A stretch of DNA of 64,000 nucleotides from Kryptolebias marmoratus (taxonomy: Eukaryota; Chordata; Actinopteri; Cyprinodontiformes; Rivulidae). The stretch spans positions 17,304,088 through 17,368,087 of the forward strand of contig NC_051437.1 of assembly GCF_001649575.2 (NCBI RefSeq), written 5' to 3'. Position numbers and translations under genes: made by a program. Under the pieces are notes generated by a model. It worked only from the letters and a program-made list of their open reading frames with translations. It was not told the DNA's origin and searched no databases. This document shows, in pieces, positions 1-33,200 of this stretch (positions within the stretch are counted from its first letter, which is position 1; each line of letters starts with the position of its first letter).

Positions 1-20342
<20,342 letters not shown>

Positions 20343-20884
20343 AGCCCGGCCCGGACTGAACTCTGCCAACATCGCCCTGCCTTTGTCCAAACCCAGTGCT
20401 GAGCCTGAAAGCACTCCCATCTTATTGCCTTTACCAACCGAAAAGAAAAGCAACAAAAGGAAGAAGGAAACAAACAAAAAAAGCGAGAACACTGTATAAA
20501 ATGTATAAAATGAAGGACTACTTTTTTAAGTGATTGCAGTATTATATTTTGTTCTTTGACACACAAAAAAAAAACTAGTGAGGGAAAACAAACCCATTTT
20601 ATAGACAATTTATCAGTTTTCTTTTTCATTTTTGTTTTTTTTTGCTCACAACTCTCCCTCCTCTCTCACGCATATAGCCACTACCTCTGTGCAAACGTAA
20701 AGGATAGAGAGAAACAAACGGCTGTGGAACAATTTGAACTTTTTATTTTTGTATGAATCGTATAGAGGAGTTTTAAAAAAAACAAAAAAAACAAAACGCA
20801 AAGTATTGTTCCATCCTAGAAAAACGTTGCCATGACTTTTGTTCATAAGAGAGAGTAGTTGTCACTATGAATGCTTCCCACATC

Positions 20885-20885
<1 letters not shown>

Positions 20886-20925
<40 letters not shown>
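20886..20925. repeat. GT/CA microsatellite
   Basis: About 20 GT units lie within the presumed lrp1 3' UTR. Confidence 0.95.
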
Positions 20926-20927
<2 letters not shown>

Positions 20928-21055
20928 TTTGCTGCTGGAGGTCTAAAAGAGAGCGGAGACTGACCGAGGAATGCAATGATGTTTAACTGCACATGTACAC
21001 GCAGAGGACTCAACATTCAAGTGATTGTCTTTTTCCTTTTTGCACAGACTAAAGT

Positions 21056-21087
<32 letters not shown>

Positions 21088-21093
21088 TATATA
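21056..21093. repeat. TA microsatellite
   Basis: A run of alternating T and A with one interruption lies in the presumed lrp1 3' UTR. Confidence 0.9.
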
Positions 21094-22127
21094 AATCTAT
21101 ATTTCCATATGTATGAACCTGTTAACAAAGTGTCTTGAAAATATACCCAGGAATACAAACAACAGTAACAAATAGCAGTCTGTACTTTTAAATTTTTTTT
21201 TTAAAGTCTTTGTGTAATTGACATAATCCGTGTCGGCGATGAATGGCAGTGTGAGTTGATGAAGATGATTGTAATTCAGTTCACATTCCAGGATGAAGAG
21301 TCTGGGATGGATATCCGTGGCCTTGGTTTTAGCAGGACTCGTCTCTGGACAGGAGACGTGCAACTCTTCCAGAATATTTCCTGATCCTTTTGTGTTTGGT
21401 GGGTGGGGTACGGAGGGGGGCCCTGGAAGTCTGTGAATCCACTGAAAACAAACCTGAGACTAATAATTAGCGGAGGAAAGAGTTTCGCTTCTGCTCCTCA
21501 TCTTCTTGATTGTAAAAAAGTACTTTCAGGAAAAGGCCAGGGGTGACCTGTCGATGGTACGAACTTCTGCAGGAGATACAACTTTTTTTGTTTTGTTTTT
21601 TTTAAACAAATGTACTTTAGCTTAAAACTCTTCAGAGCATACCCAGCAGCTGATCAACACTCTGATGAGCATTTATGGTGTTTTTTGTTTGTTTTTTTAA
21701 TTCTTTTGCTTTGCTGCTAACCTTTAGTCAGCCTGTTTTTTTTAAAGCCTCAGCAGTGCTGCTTCGTGTTTCCACCACACTATTTTTAGCTGCCGTATCA
21801 CACCGCGTGGTGCTCACACACCCAACTTAGAGGAAGGGGATTTCTACCCCTCACCTCTAAGCAGTTTGAAGCAGCCATGCAAATTAGAACAATCATTTCT
21901 CAATTGGAGGGTTTTTCTTTTTTCAAATAGTGGCCAAACTCCACAAAATGTGTCAAGTTGAGTGTTTAACTTTTTCTTTTTGATATGAGAAATTAAATGG
22001 CTTTTTTTTTCTCGTGGAAATGTACGAGGACCCTGTCTGTCTGTCACTTGGAGAAGAGAAGAGGGAGCGCAGTACCTTATTATCTCTTGTTGGAAATCCT
22101 CACAGTTTAGCTTTGGTTATTCTAAGA

Positions 22128-22133
22128 AATAAA
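22128..22133 (+). other. lrp1: Candidate polyadenylation signal for lrp1
   Basis: This is the first exact AATAAA after the lrp1 stop codon, followed within 40 bp by GT/T-rich sequence. AATTAAA-type variants occur earlier, so earlier cleavage is possible. Confidence 0.45.
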
Positions 22134-22652
22134 ACAAACATGTAGAAACTGCTCGTTTGAATGTTGCTTCATCAAAAAAAAGAAGACCATCTTTTTCTTT
22201 TCACATCCTTGGACTGTAATACGACTTTAAACATGTTTATTAAACAGGAAGTGTCATCTTTCAGGCACTGGACAACACCACGAGTCATTTCTTCTATTTG
22301 GTTTTAATTCATATTAATATCAGCTTCTTCCACTTACAGGATAGTGTTGCTTACAATCTTGAGCCAAGATGAAGTAGTGTAACGACGCACCGCTCCCGTG
22401 TGTCGATCCAAGTCAACGTTAGGGTTGAATATTAAAACGTTCAGAAGGACCTTAATCTCTTAACTCGTTTATGGCAGGAAGCTCCCAACTCCCTGCGAGC
22501 TCCTCTTCTTCAAAGTCACTTTCAAAATGTCACCCAAACTGTGACAGGAAGTGTTGTCAAGGCGCGTACGGTAACATTCAGCTTTAACCACAGCTCAGGT
22601 CAGACCCAGAGGCGTACAAACGCTCCCGTCAGCTTTCCAGAGATGCACTGGT

Positions 22653-22804
22653 GTGCTGTGCAGAAGTCTTGAGTCATCCCTTAAAAAAAAAAAAAAAAAA
22701 GGGCAAGGTTTTCTTGTAATATTATAAAGTTGTCTTGATCTGTTCTTTAGGCTTTCTGAATGACTTTTTTCTGTTCAGTACCTGACAGTTTTCAAAGGAA
22801 TTAT

Positions 22805-22837
<33 letters not shown>

Positions 22838-23372
22838 TTATTCGCAAGACAACTTAGTAAAAAAAAAAAAAAGAAACTATTTTAAAATGTATCTTTAGGT
22901 TTTTGGTTACCAGCAGCCTGCAACAAAGACAGTTTGTTCCCATTTCTTTGGTCGAACCTATTAAAAGAACACCAAAAAATAACACAATTTAACACATAAA
23001 ACAGCACAAACAAAGTGACTCCCAAAGAGTTAATAGCTGAAAACTTGTCATTCAGATGAGCAACTGAAGGATGAAGCACGACCAGGTCTTTGCTGGATTT
23101 TTTTCTTTTCCTGTTTCTTAAAGACATGAGTTTCAGAGACTGTTAATCTGTTATAGACTAACTTCTTTTGTCCCCTACTTGTTCACTTTCTTTGTTTTTT
23201 AAACACCCCCTGCACAATATGTTGTAAAGGTCAGGTACTAGACAGAAAAAGATCAACTCTGATAGACCTTCAAAAAAGAATCACTGATCAAGACCACTTC
23301 AGACGATTACAAGAAAGTCTGTCTGCTTGGAAACAAACACCTGGGGAGTGACTCAAGACTTTTGCACAGTAC
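22653..23372. mobile_element. About 720-bp element with terminal inverted repeats
   Basis: The left end (22653-22680, containing ctgtgcagaagtcttgagtc) is an imperfect inverted copy of the right end (23344-23372, containing gactcaagacttttgcacag). The interior is AT-rich with a TA microsatellite and no transposase reading frame, which suggests a non-autonomous DNA transposon. A similar end fragment occurs at 8087. The superfamily is not assigned. Confidence 0.65.
22807..22836. repeat. TA microsatellite
   Basis: An uninterrupted TA run inside the TIR element. Confidence 0.9.
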
Positions 23373-24221
23373 TGTTCTTTTCACACCATTTGTCTGTCTA
23401 TAAAACCTGACATTCAACTTGCATATCATTAGTATTATAAGGCTTAGGCAGTAACAAGTACAATCCTTAACAAATGCAGGATGGATATTAAAGACATAAC
23501 ACTGTTTTATACAAAAGGCACTTCTTAAAAACATGTTTAAGATGTTTTGGCTTGGCTAGGTTGTCTAAGAGAACCAGAAATCCTTCCTCCAGGAAATGAT
23601 CAGCCTGACTTTCAGTCTTAAACCTCGACTGAATGTGTTAAGAAGACTTGGCAGAGCCCTGTTGAACAGTTTTCAAGAGTCTGGTTAGAGCGTGTCGTTT
23701 GGAGGGAGCTTTTTGGAAGCGTCTTCGAGGCAGAAACGAGCAGCAGTGTTTCCAGGCTGCCTCCCAGTCCCGAGTCCTGCCACGCCTCAGGATCCCGTCA
23801 GGAGACTGAACAAGGTTTTTTTTTTAGTCCACAAGAAGATCCAAGTGCTGGCAAGGTTCTTCCTCCACCAGCTGTCAACAGGCCTCACCTGTAGCTGCAG
23901 CTGTCCTCCAACTAACGAGCTCTCAGCTCCAGCAGAGCAGGGACAGTCACAAAAAAAATTAAAATAAAGTCTCGTTGTGCTCCTGGAATGATGCCTGCCC
24001 TCTAAAAGTGGCTGTAAAGAGTGCCTCCATAAATAAATAAATTATTCCGCCAAAAACAAAAGCTCTGTCCTGTTCTCCCTTTGCAGTCCTTTTTGGGTTT
24101 TTTTTTTGGTTTTGGTTTTGGTTGTTCTTGTGATCTGCAGCCTCAGGGCTTGAGATGGACCACAGGGAGAAGTGTTATAAAAAGGGGGGAGGGAGGGGAG
24201 CATAAGTGACAGATCAGTGGT

Positions 24222-24286
24222 TCACGGTCTCTTCCAACCGCTCCGGATCAACGCGTCAGCTCGCAGGAAGGGCTGGTTTCGGAGAT
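24222..24286 (-). CDS. fmnl3: fmnl3 alternative distal last exon
   Basis: An AG acceptor (minus strand, bases 24288-24287) precedes 65 nt. Joined to the phase-1 end of exon 24 (EDIIT + G), these read [21 protein letters not shown] and then TGA. DLRNQPxxRADA matches the known alternative C-terminus of FMNL2/FMNL3 (I recall DLRNQPYIRADAVRRS in human FMNL2). The tail here stops earlier than the human form, so this end may be truncated or diverged. It would replace the C-terminus given by the exon at 26406. Confidence 0.75.
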
Positions 24287-27200
24287 CTGTGAGCAGGCCG
24301 GGAAATGGAAGGGGCGAGACACAGGATGAGACACAAGTTAGAGGACCAAAATGTCAATCATGAAACGTTACTTCAGACGTAAACTCAGTTCCCCTTTTAT
24401 CACTCACACCTAACAGAGAGCTGGATTTCTCTTATTTGGTCCACTTTGTTTATATAAGTACAATCAGCATTCTCTTTTACAAAGATTGAACAAGTGTGCA
24501 AGGCCATGGGAAGTAGGGGTGTGGAGGGTGTGGCAGCACCCCCTTGTGGATGTCTGTATTCTAAGCCAACAGGCACTGCCAGTGTGCATTTCACTTGGTA
24601 CGTTTATGACACAGATTGAGAATTCACACTATTGTTTTCTTTAATTCTGTACTTTTTTTTTGCAATTTCCGTAACTACTTCTGCATACTTTGTGCTTTTT
24701 GTAACCAATCGTAAATCAAAACGCTCAGCTCATTCAGGAGATGGGTGCTATGGCTTTTTGGTTTTGTAACTTTTATACTTGAAATGTTTAACTTTATCGA
24801 CCCATATTTTCCACACAGAAATACATTGAGATATTTTAATTTCCTTCAAAAACATTGTTCTCTTTCAAACCTGCTCTTATTTAGTCTGCTTATGCTACTT
24901 TTAGCTTCTAGCTAGCCTTTCAATATTTTTAGTTAGCTTTTTGCTGCTTTAGCTTTCAGCTAGCCTTTTGGTATTCAAACCCGTTCACATGGCTTTGCAG
25001 TTGTTCTAATCATCACAGAAGCAGAATTAAAGCTGAACTGCTCACATTTTAGTCCGGTGTCGTAATAAAATGGCTACTGAGTCTTATTTTACAATATTTC
25101 AGCCAAAAAAAAAAAAACACTGACAAATACGGATTTAAACAATCCAACACATCGCAGTAAATGCCACATTCCCATAACCTTGTATTTGTTCATCAGGTGA
25201 TGGATTCACAAAAGCAGAGAAATTCAAGGTTTTGGGGATGCGGATGTAGCAACACTTACAGTGCAGCACTGAAATCACACAAAACACAAGTAGTTACAGT
25301 CCAGTGGTCAACAAGCTCCTCGGTTAGTGAAACAACCTGCAGGACAGACGTAAAGCTGTCATCATTTTAAACACAGATGGTAGTTTTGATTTAACATAGT
25401 GTTTGGATTTTCCCAAGCCTGTTGACCAAACCGCTGTGAGCACACCGCAGACAATGGTTAGCAGAGACAAACATGGCGGACACTGTTGACAGGTGAGAGG
25501 TAAATGAACACCACACAACATGCAACACATTGTAGGGAGGGATGAGGAGGAATCTTTGGGGAGCTAAAACCTCTGTTGGGGGGAAAAAATAAATAAAAAG
25601 TAAAAACAAAACAAATCATTGGTTATTTGAAAGTTGTTTCCCTGCATTATCTGGCTTTTTGAAATGTCAAGAATCTCTGAAATGTCTATGTTTTCTGGTG
25701 AAGTGAAACTGTGTTTTTGTTTATTGGAAGCTGAAGCAGCTGACGTCACTTGCAGCAGCAGACAGGAGCCGGCGGGCTAAGCGGCCAGGCTACCTTCCTT
25801 ACCCTCTTTTAGGAGTGGGAAATACTGGGATTAATCTTCTTTTCGGCTGGAAAAGAAGAGTGGTGGTTGAGGAAAGAAGAGTCACATGTTAGGTAGAAAA
25901 CCAACACCAAACAAGTTAGTCTCATGGAACAAGACAACCGATGATATATATATATATTTTTTTTTAAAAAGAACAGCATTTTAGCCAAACCTCTTCTGTT
26001 TTATTCAGAATCATTTTAAAGTAATAAACACAGCCGTTTGTGCCATGCATGGAAATATGGCTGCACTTTGAGCGTGCCAACGTGTTTTTTTTATTTTTAT
26101 TCTTTTTCTTCCACACAAAGAAAAATAAAAAAAAGAAAACTAAAACACGTTGACGTTCTCTGCAGCTGCTCTGTTCACCGAGGCCAGGCAAAGAGGTTTG
26201 GCTGCCTCCCGTCGACTAAACAAAAGAACAAAAAAACAACCAGAGGCGGCCCAGGTTAGTTGGCAGGGTTGTAGTCAGGGGTGGGTGACAGGGATCATGC
26301 TGCATGCACGGTGAGTGAGGGTGGNNNNNNNNNNNNNNNNNNNNNNNNNNNNNNGTGGGGGTATGGGAGACACCTGGACAACCTTGGCATTAGAGAGTGG
26401 GAGGGCTAGCAGTTGGCGTCTTCGCAGAGGTTGGCTTCACAGAAGAACCGTGAGCCGCGTTTAGCAGTGCGGGCTGTGAAGGGCACGCTCTTCAGTACTG
26501 GGGGGAGGAGGAGGAGGAGGAGGAGGAGGAGGAAGGGGGGGAGGAGGAAGAAAAAAACATGTCACACCTGAGACACTGGCATTTTGGGGGCTATATCTTA
26601 GTCGGGAGGCTGTAATAAACCCGAAAAGAAAAAAAAAAAGAAACTCTAAAATCTAAGGAGGAAACCTTGTAAAAGTCAAGTTTTTAGTGGGATTAGGACA
26701 CGCTCAACATGTCCCTCAAAGACGTCCAGGGTGTAAAAGCTGACTGAATGTGCTGCTGGACACATGAGATAAAGTTAATGCGACATTTATACAGGAAATA
26801 ATTATAGATTAGGGCAAAAACATCAGTTAACGTATCGGCTCTGCTGAGGCTGGAGACACAAATTACTTTTTTTTTCTTTTTTTTTTTACCCCATTTGAAG
26901 CTACAAATTAAGGATGTTTAAAATGTACATCTAAACCAGTGGTGTCCAATCCTAGTCATCCATGTCTTGGATGTTTCTCTGCTTTAACACATCTAACTAA
27001 CAGGGTTCTGTGGAGCTTGAGGACATAATATGGACATAATTCAGCCACTGAATCTGGTGTGTTGGCCCTCGAATACTAAGATTGGACACCATGATGTTTT
27101 CCAAAACGTTTCAGTGTCTGACCTACAAATGAACAGCAGCAAAGACGTGTGATTCTAACTATCTTTGGTCAGAGTATGCAAACATTACTATTAGGCCAAT

Positions 27201-30200
27201 TAAACAAGAGCATAATGGCAACTATTAGAATATTTTTTCTACTCACACCCACACGTTTATCTCTTATAACAATTATAGCAAAGTAGTGGTCATCTTAAGA
27301 CCCTGAACTCAACACTTCACGACCCCAGCTTTAGAAACCACCCAAACCAAGTGTACTTGCATTTAAAAGGGTCAAAGTTTAAGGAGATCTTTGCCCAAAA
27401 CAAATAATAATAAAGTTGAACTCTAATCCTGAACTTCTTGCCTGACTGGTTTCTAACAATCGAGGCTCAGCAGCTTCAGTAAACTTCAGGGCTGACTAGA
27501 CGGCGCGTCGTGGAACAAGCAGCAGCTGCTGAGCCGCTACGTGCCGCGCTCCAGATGTGCTCGTGTTTGCACCACGTAGCACAAGGTGCACTTCAAAGGA
27601 GCGGAGCAGACCAGGACCACAGTCATCTGTAGCCTGGGAGCACTGGGGCTGCTGGCGCCCACATGGGCTCCTTTAATGGTTCTTTCTGGCCCACCTGTGA
27701 TGATGTCCTCAATCGTCCCGTCCTTGCCCTCGTAAACAGGCCGGTGGTCTTTGGCTTGTCGCTTTCGCAGCTCTGCGATCAGCTCCTGCTGCTGCTGCCT
27801 CTTCTTATGGGCCTGGACCTGCACCAGCAGGGAGGAGACGTGTTTTGGTTTTATTCAGCACAGAGAAAAAAAAAAAAAAACACACGAGGGGTTTCACTCG
27901 GCTCGGACCGTACCTTGGGGTCGTGCTGTTTAGCCTCCTGTGCAAGTAGCTTCTCTCTCATTGCTTCCTCTTGCTTCTTCCTCAGCTCATTTTCTTCCAC
28001 TGCATCCTGTTGAGAGGAGCAAAAGATGAGGCTTCTGTAACAAATAACTGCAGCTCAAATAAATCAGAGTCAACAGACGTGTGTGGCCTCTTTAAACACA
28101 AACAGGAAACGCATGCTTTGGTAAACACAACCACCTAATAAAAATGTATTTAGTCGTCTTCAGTTTCAAGAAATAGCTCAACATTTGAAAAAAAAAAAAT
28201 GGAAAAAAAAGTAGCCAAGGGAGCGGGTGGGGACATTTTGCCTTCACTTCCCACGCTAAAAAAAACCCCCACAGCAGCTCAGCAAAAAATATCCAAACCC
28301 AAACACAGAGAGTCCATCTCGCCAGGCCTCGGGTCACGTGTTTGTGGCGAGCGCACGGTAATTTGGATCAATCAGCGTCCTACACAGGCAGCCAGGAGTG
28401 GGTGACAACGTTCAACAACTGCACCTCGTTAGGAGTTCTCTAATCTGCTCGAAGGCACATGGACGTCCAGCCGGTCACCTGCCAGGGAGGCATTACAGCA
28501 TCTGTTTCTCCTGGAAACTTTTCCACAAACACGGCTTCTCGGGTGATTCTGAGGGGACTAAGCTGTCAGATATTTTGAATCTTTTCAACATTTGTCGCCT
28601 CGGGTGGATAAAATCAAACGCTTTTGCTCTTTGAACGAGACGTGAATACAAAGCAACAGCCAAAAATGATTCAGCTCTGTCTAAGTCTAACATATGCAGG
28701 AAACGAAAGAGAAACCGGGCTCGGACCAGAGATTTGTGCATCTAGTATTACACACCAGTAAAACTGGGTTAATGAAAATAGTACTCTTGAAGGAGCGTAT
28801 ATTACCTTCTGTCTTGTATGTTGAGCATAACTCTCACCCACAAACGACTAAAATGACTGAGTCAAAGCAATTTTTGTGTTTTCTACGGTTGATTATCTGT
28901 GGCAGCCGTAAGGAATCAAGCTGCCTCCAAACATTAATCAGTTGTAAAGGTATATTCAGGGATTACTTCCTGAGAGTTTCATTACATTTCGCTCTCTGGT
29001 CCACAAGATGTTTCGCTAACAGACAAACAAATGAACAGGCGTGCACAAAGGCAATTACATCATGGCCCGCCTTTCATTGCGGCGGCCGGCAACTAATCTA
29101 GACTGTATCAGTTTTATGCAAGAATAGCCTTTTAAATTTCATACCCACACGCCATATGACACCTGCACCCAGAAATCTTTGAGCTGTACGTTTCCTTGAG
29201 CAGAACCATAAATCCAGTCGGAGAACAATCTCAGGAAGTGTGTTTGTGCAGCGGGGCAGGGCGCGGCTGTCCGGAGTTAGAGGGTAAGAGGTAGACGGGA
29301 GGGGACACACACACACACAGCCTAAAAGCCACAGCTGCAGCTCTAAAGTCAGACCCAGCTGGCTTTTCCTGTTATTTGCCTTTGGACCTGAACACACCAC
29401 GTCCTGTGCTAAAACCCAAACTCTGCTCCCCTCCGCTCGAAGCGGGGAACCTCCCATACGACCGGCGGAGAAAGCTGCCGGTCGGGGAGGCTGCCGTCCT
29501 CACCTTGTAGGCCTTGATGAAGCGCACAAACACGGGGAAGAACACCGAGGGCGGGGTCGTCTTGGCGCTCTCTCCGAAGTAGCTCACCACGCTGTTGAAG
29601 GCCTCCTAGAGTCCAAAAGGGGGAAGAAAGGTTTGTAAGCACTGTCGAGTGTGTGACAAACAGTCAGATGAAGGCACTTCGTGTCTATTTTTGAGGCTGT
29701 GGTTCGGTGAGTACGGTGCAGGGTACCTCTGCTGTCTTAGCGTCTCTCTGCAGCGTGTCCAGCTGTGCGTCACTACCCTGGACAAAACCCTTCAGGACGG
29801 CGTGATCGTGGAGGCTGCACTCCCTCCGGATCAGGTCCATGCCTTTGCCCAACTCTCGAACGTCAAGCAGCACGTTTTCCAGAGATACTGCACACAGTCA
29901 GGAGAAACATATGTAGCTAAAATCAAGGAAATGTCCAAAAAAAAAAATACATTTTGTGCAAACCTACCTGCGGCAGCTTTATCCACAAAGTGCAGTTCAT
30001 TGTAGAAGTTGGCCAGTTCAGGGTACTTCTCCTTCACAATGAGAGCGATGTAGTGAAGCAAAGTCATTTTTCTGTCTGTAGATTTGGTGTCCAGCAGCTG
30101 TGTGAGAAAGGAAAATAATACTGATGACACGATCTACCAAGAGCGAGAAAAACTGGATTATATTTTTACATTACTCACCAGATCAAGACTTTGAAGTTTA

Positions 30201-33200
30201 AAGCCATAAACACAGCCTCGTTTGCTGCTGTTCATGTAGTTTCCCAAAGCTAGGATGATCTAAAAGCAGACCCCAAAATACGTGTTTTTATGCACAAAAC
30301 ATAAAAGTGAAGTCATCATAAAAGCAGCGTGAAAGTGAAGACTCCTCACCTCGAGCATTCTCTTCAGCTTCGGAGAGGACTTCACTGAACCGGACGCAGC
30401 GATGACCGCGTTCAGCTGCGGCGTGAGCATGTTCACGTTGTCTGCGAAGTTCCCGACGAACGTGATGATGTTCATTCTCTGGGTGAGCCTCTCAATCTTG
30501 CTGAAGTACAACATGAAGCGATCCTCCTCGGCCAGCTGGTCCAGGGGACGCCGCTCGCGCTCGTACTGACGGAGCACCTTCACCTCGGCGTCAGTGGGCA
30601 GGAAACGCATCAGGCACTCCACGAAGTCCACGGGTAGGGCCTTGAGGTCAAACCTGACGAGACACGGCACCGATCAGTCACCTTTTTTTTTCAACCCCGT
30701 GATTCGTTTCGTTCGTGCTCGCTGCGGACGCATACTTCTCTATCGCTTTGCAGATCTCCTCGGTGGTCTTGTTGGCCTTTCGCAGCGTGATGGCCAGGTT
30801 CTTGCAGCGGTTGGTGTCGAGAAGCGTGACCTTGTTCGCTGCTTTCTGGGCTACTTTGCTCTTTGTGCAGGAAAGATCGACAACAGGACCCTGCGCTCTG
30901 GTCTTAAACAGCTCCTCGAACTTCTCCAGATCCAGAACCTGCACAAGAACAACACTTTACTCTGTTGGTCTAAACCTCCTGGGAACTTATCTTCTCCTTC
31001 AGGCGGGTTGTGCTGATGGACAGCGCCGTCTATCCTGTTGGTCCTCCTCTGGTGACTTTAATTAGCATCACAGGAACGTACCTCCAGCACACGCTCATCG
31101 TCGATCTCGTTGAAGACCGTGCCGTTGATCTGATTGGGCTTCAGGGCCGTCCAGTTAAAAACAGGCAAGCGGAACTTGGTCTTTATGGGCTTCTTGATCC
31201 TGATAGCTGTGGGCAAAGTGCAAATACCCAATTGAGTTAAATGATGCTGTGAAATATAAAAAGTGTTCGAGAAACGTATTCGCTTTGCTCTCACCTGACA
31301 GACCCACGCTCAGGATGACGGAGGGAGACGCATCAGGCAGAGGAGGAGCAGGAGGAGGAGGTGGTGGTGGCACCGGTGCTGCAGTGAATAACATAGAAGA
31401 GGATTTGATAACAGCACATTCTGTTTCTGCGTGATTGTTTTTTAACTTTTTCAGTTGTTTTTTTTTTAATCCTGCAAAAAAGAGTTGAAAACAAACAGCA
31501 AATGGAGCCTTTCTGTTCACACATGACCACAAAGGAAACTGTATTGTTTCCTTTTCCTGTCTGGGTTAGATGAGCCGTGCTTTCACACATCACCTCACTT
31601 GGCATGAAAGAGCAAATAGGAGAACTGAAAATAACCCCCTCCTCTCTCTGTGAGTCCGAAATCAAGTAAGACAACAATCACATGAATGTGTCATCAGAAA
31701 TAATCCCTCTGAGTCATGATGCATCACCTGAAGCAGACGGCAGGGGAGGGGGAGGAGGCGGCGGCGGAGGAGGAGGCGGAGGAGCTTCACTTGCTGGTGG
31801 TAAGCTGGTGTCCACTCCTCCGAGTTCTGTCAGCCCGGCCGTTGGACCCAGAGACAACTGGCCTAAATTCCCCAGGGGGATCCCGAGCCTGCCGCCGACG
31901 CCCAGCGGCTCGATGGTGATGTCACCGTCGGGTTTCTTGTGCAGGCGGATGGTGCCCTGCTGCTCCAGCTCCAGGAGCCGCTTCTCAATGTTGAAGTGCC
32001 TCTGGAACGCAGCATCCTTCTCCTTGATCATCCTCCTCAGGGTGTTGACCTGGGTGTTGGTCGACTCGTACGTCTCCTGCGCGGTCACCAGGAGGCGGCA
32101 GAGAGCACAAATGTGATGACTCCACAAGTTTAAGAGAAACATCCTGCTCGCTTGTGACCTAATTTTCTATCGCAGCAGATTTAGCGGCGCGCATCTGAAT
32201 CTGATCTTCGCTAACACAAAGAGAAAGCGAAGCCATTTTCTTAGAAATCTTACTGACCCGTATTGCCTGCAGGTCCTTGTCCTTCTGGAGGAGCAGCTTC
32301 TCCAGGTCGGCTACTTTCATCATCGTTTCATTCTCCACCTCCAGCAGCTTCTCCGTCACCTGGGGATGAAGGAGCAGAGTGATGAGAGGGCATCTTTCCG
32401 GGCTCCACTCCCTCCCCTCTGCCTCCACTCTACAATCAATAAGAAATAAGATCTGGCCAGCAGCATGATGCAGCAGGAACAAGGCTGGGTTTTTTTAGTT
32501 TTGATTTGCACCACATTACACATGTTGCTCAGGAATCCACCAAGAATCTTCACGCTGATCCGCCCGCATCATTCCTGACCCCTGAGAGCAGCAGTTTGTT
32601 ATGAAATTCCTCAAATGATGTCAGGGGCTGCCTACGACCTTTCCATGTGAAGGAGGCCCTTTTGCGCGGCAGCGTGGGACACACAATGAAGAACGGCCCG
32701 GCAACAATAATAATAATATTGTTCCGCACACAGTATTTCCCAGCATTCTGCCCAGCTATTATCCCCAACCACTTGTGAAAAGCAAACAGAGCGGATCTCT
32801 AATTGCCATGTTAGAAACAGACGAGTTAAGCGCTCCACAACAATCCCACAAGTGGAGCAGCGTTGGTGGTCCAGACTGGGTGGTGCACTCACATGGGACA
32901 GGTGCTCCTCCAGCTCCTCCACCTTCTCCAGCGCTGCGTTTTTCGTCTCTGCGTCTTCCAGGAGGCCACCCACATCAAAGACGTTGTCCAGGTAGGCCTG
33001 GATCTGCACCGACAGCTTGTCGCTCTCCGTATGTTTGCTTTTCTGGCGCGAGAAAGACCGGTTCAGAATTAGTGACACGTTACGATCACCCGAAGTCTCT
33101 ACTTTAACCAGAACAATGTTTGCTTTACCTCCAGGTAGTCATCAAGTCCCAGCTTGGTGAACTCGTACTGCAAATGCACTCTGAAGTTCATGTCTTCGAC

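Larger units (their letters stand above)
20343..22155 (+). other. lrp1: Probable lrp1 3' UTR
   Basis: This AT-rich stretch follows the TAA. It contains a GT microsatellite (20886-20925) and a TA run (21056-21093). The first canonical AATAAA after the stop is at 22128-22133, which would give a 3' UTR of about 1.8 kb. The end point is inferred from that signal alone. Confidence 0.5.
22134..24221. other. Space between convergent lrp1 and fmnl3
   Basis: There is no coding signal here. The stretch contains an A-run, a TA microsatellite (22807-22836) and a TIR-bounded element (22653-23372). The right part may be the 3' UTR of the fmnl3 isoform that uses the distal last exon. Confidence 0.6.
24287..26405 (-). 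other. fmnl3: 3' UTR of proximal fmnl3 isoform / intron of distal isoform
   Basis: There is no other exon. Contents are one copy of an interspersed repeat (24655-24990) that is inverted relative to 34870-35180, an assembly gap at 26325-26354 inside GGGTG-rich sequence, and a candidate minus-strand AATAAA at 26005-26000 about 400 bp after the proximal stop codon. Confidence 0.6.
26498..27694 (-). other. fmnl3 intron 24
   Basis: This intron lies between the DAD exon and the proximal last exon. It holds the GGA/TCC microsatellite and a MITE (26937-27092). Reading through the exon 24 donor would add an unrelated tail before a stop; this is not supported by homology. Confidence 0.75.

Noticed and set aside
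20886..20925. Regular short repeats considered as CRISPR-like arrays
   Set aside because: They are simple dinucleotide microsatellites in a eukaryotic genome with no spacers.
27537..27694. Read-through C-terminus of fmnl3 past the exon 24 donor
   Set aside because: The added residues match no FMNL tail, while two downstream exons in the correct phase match known tails.
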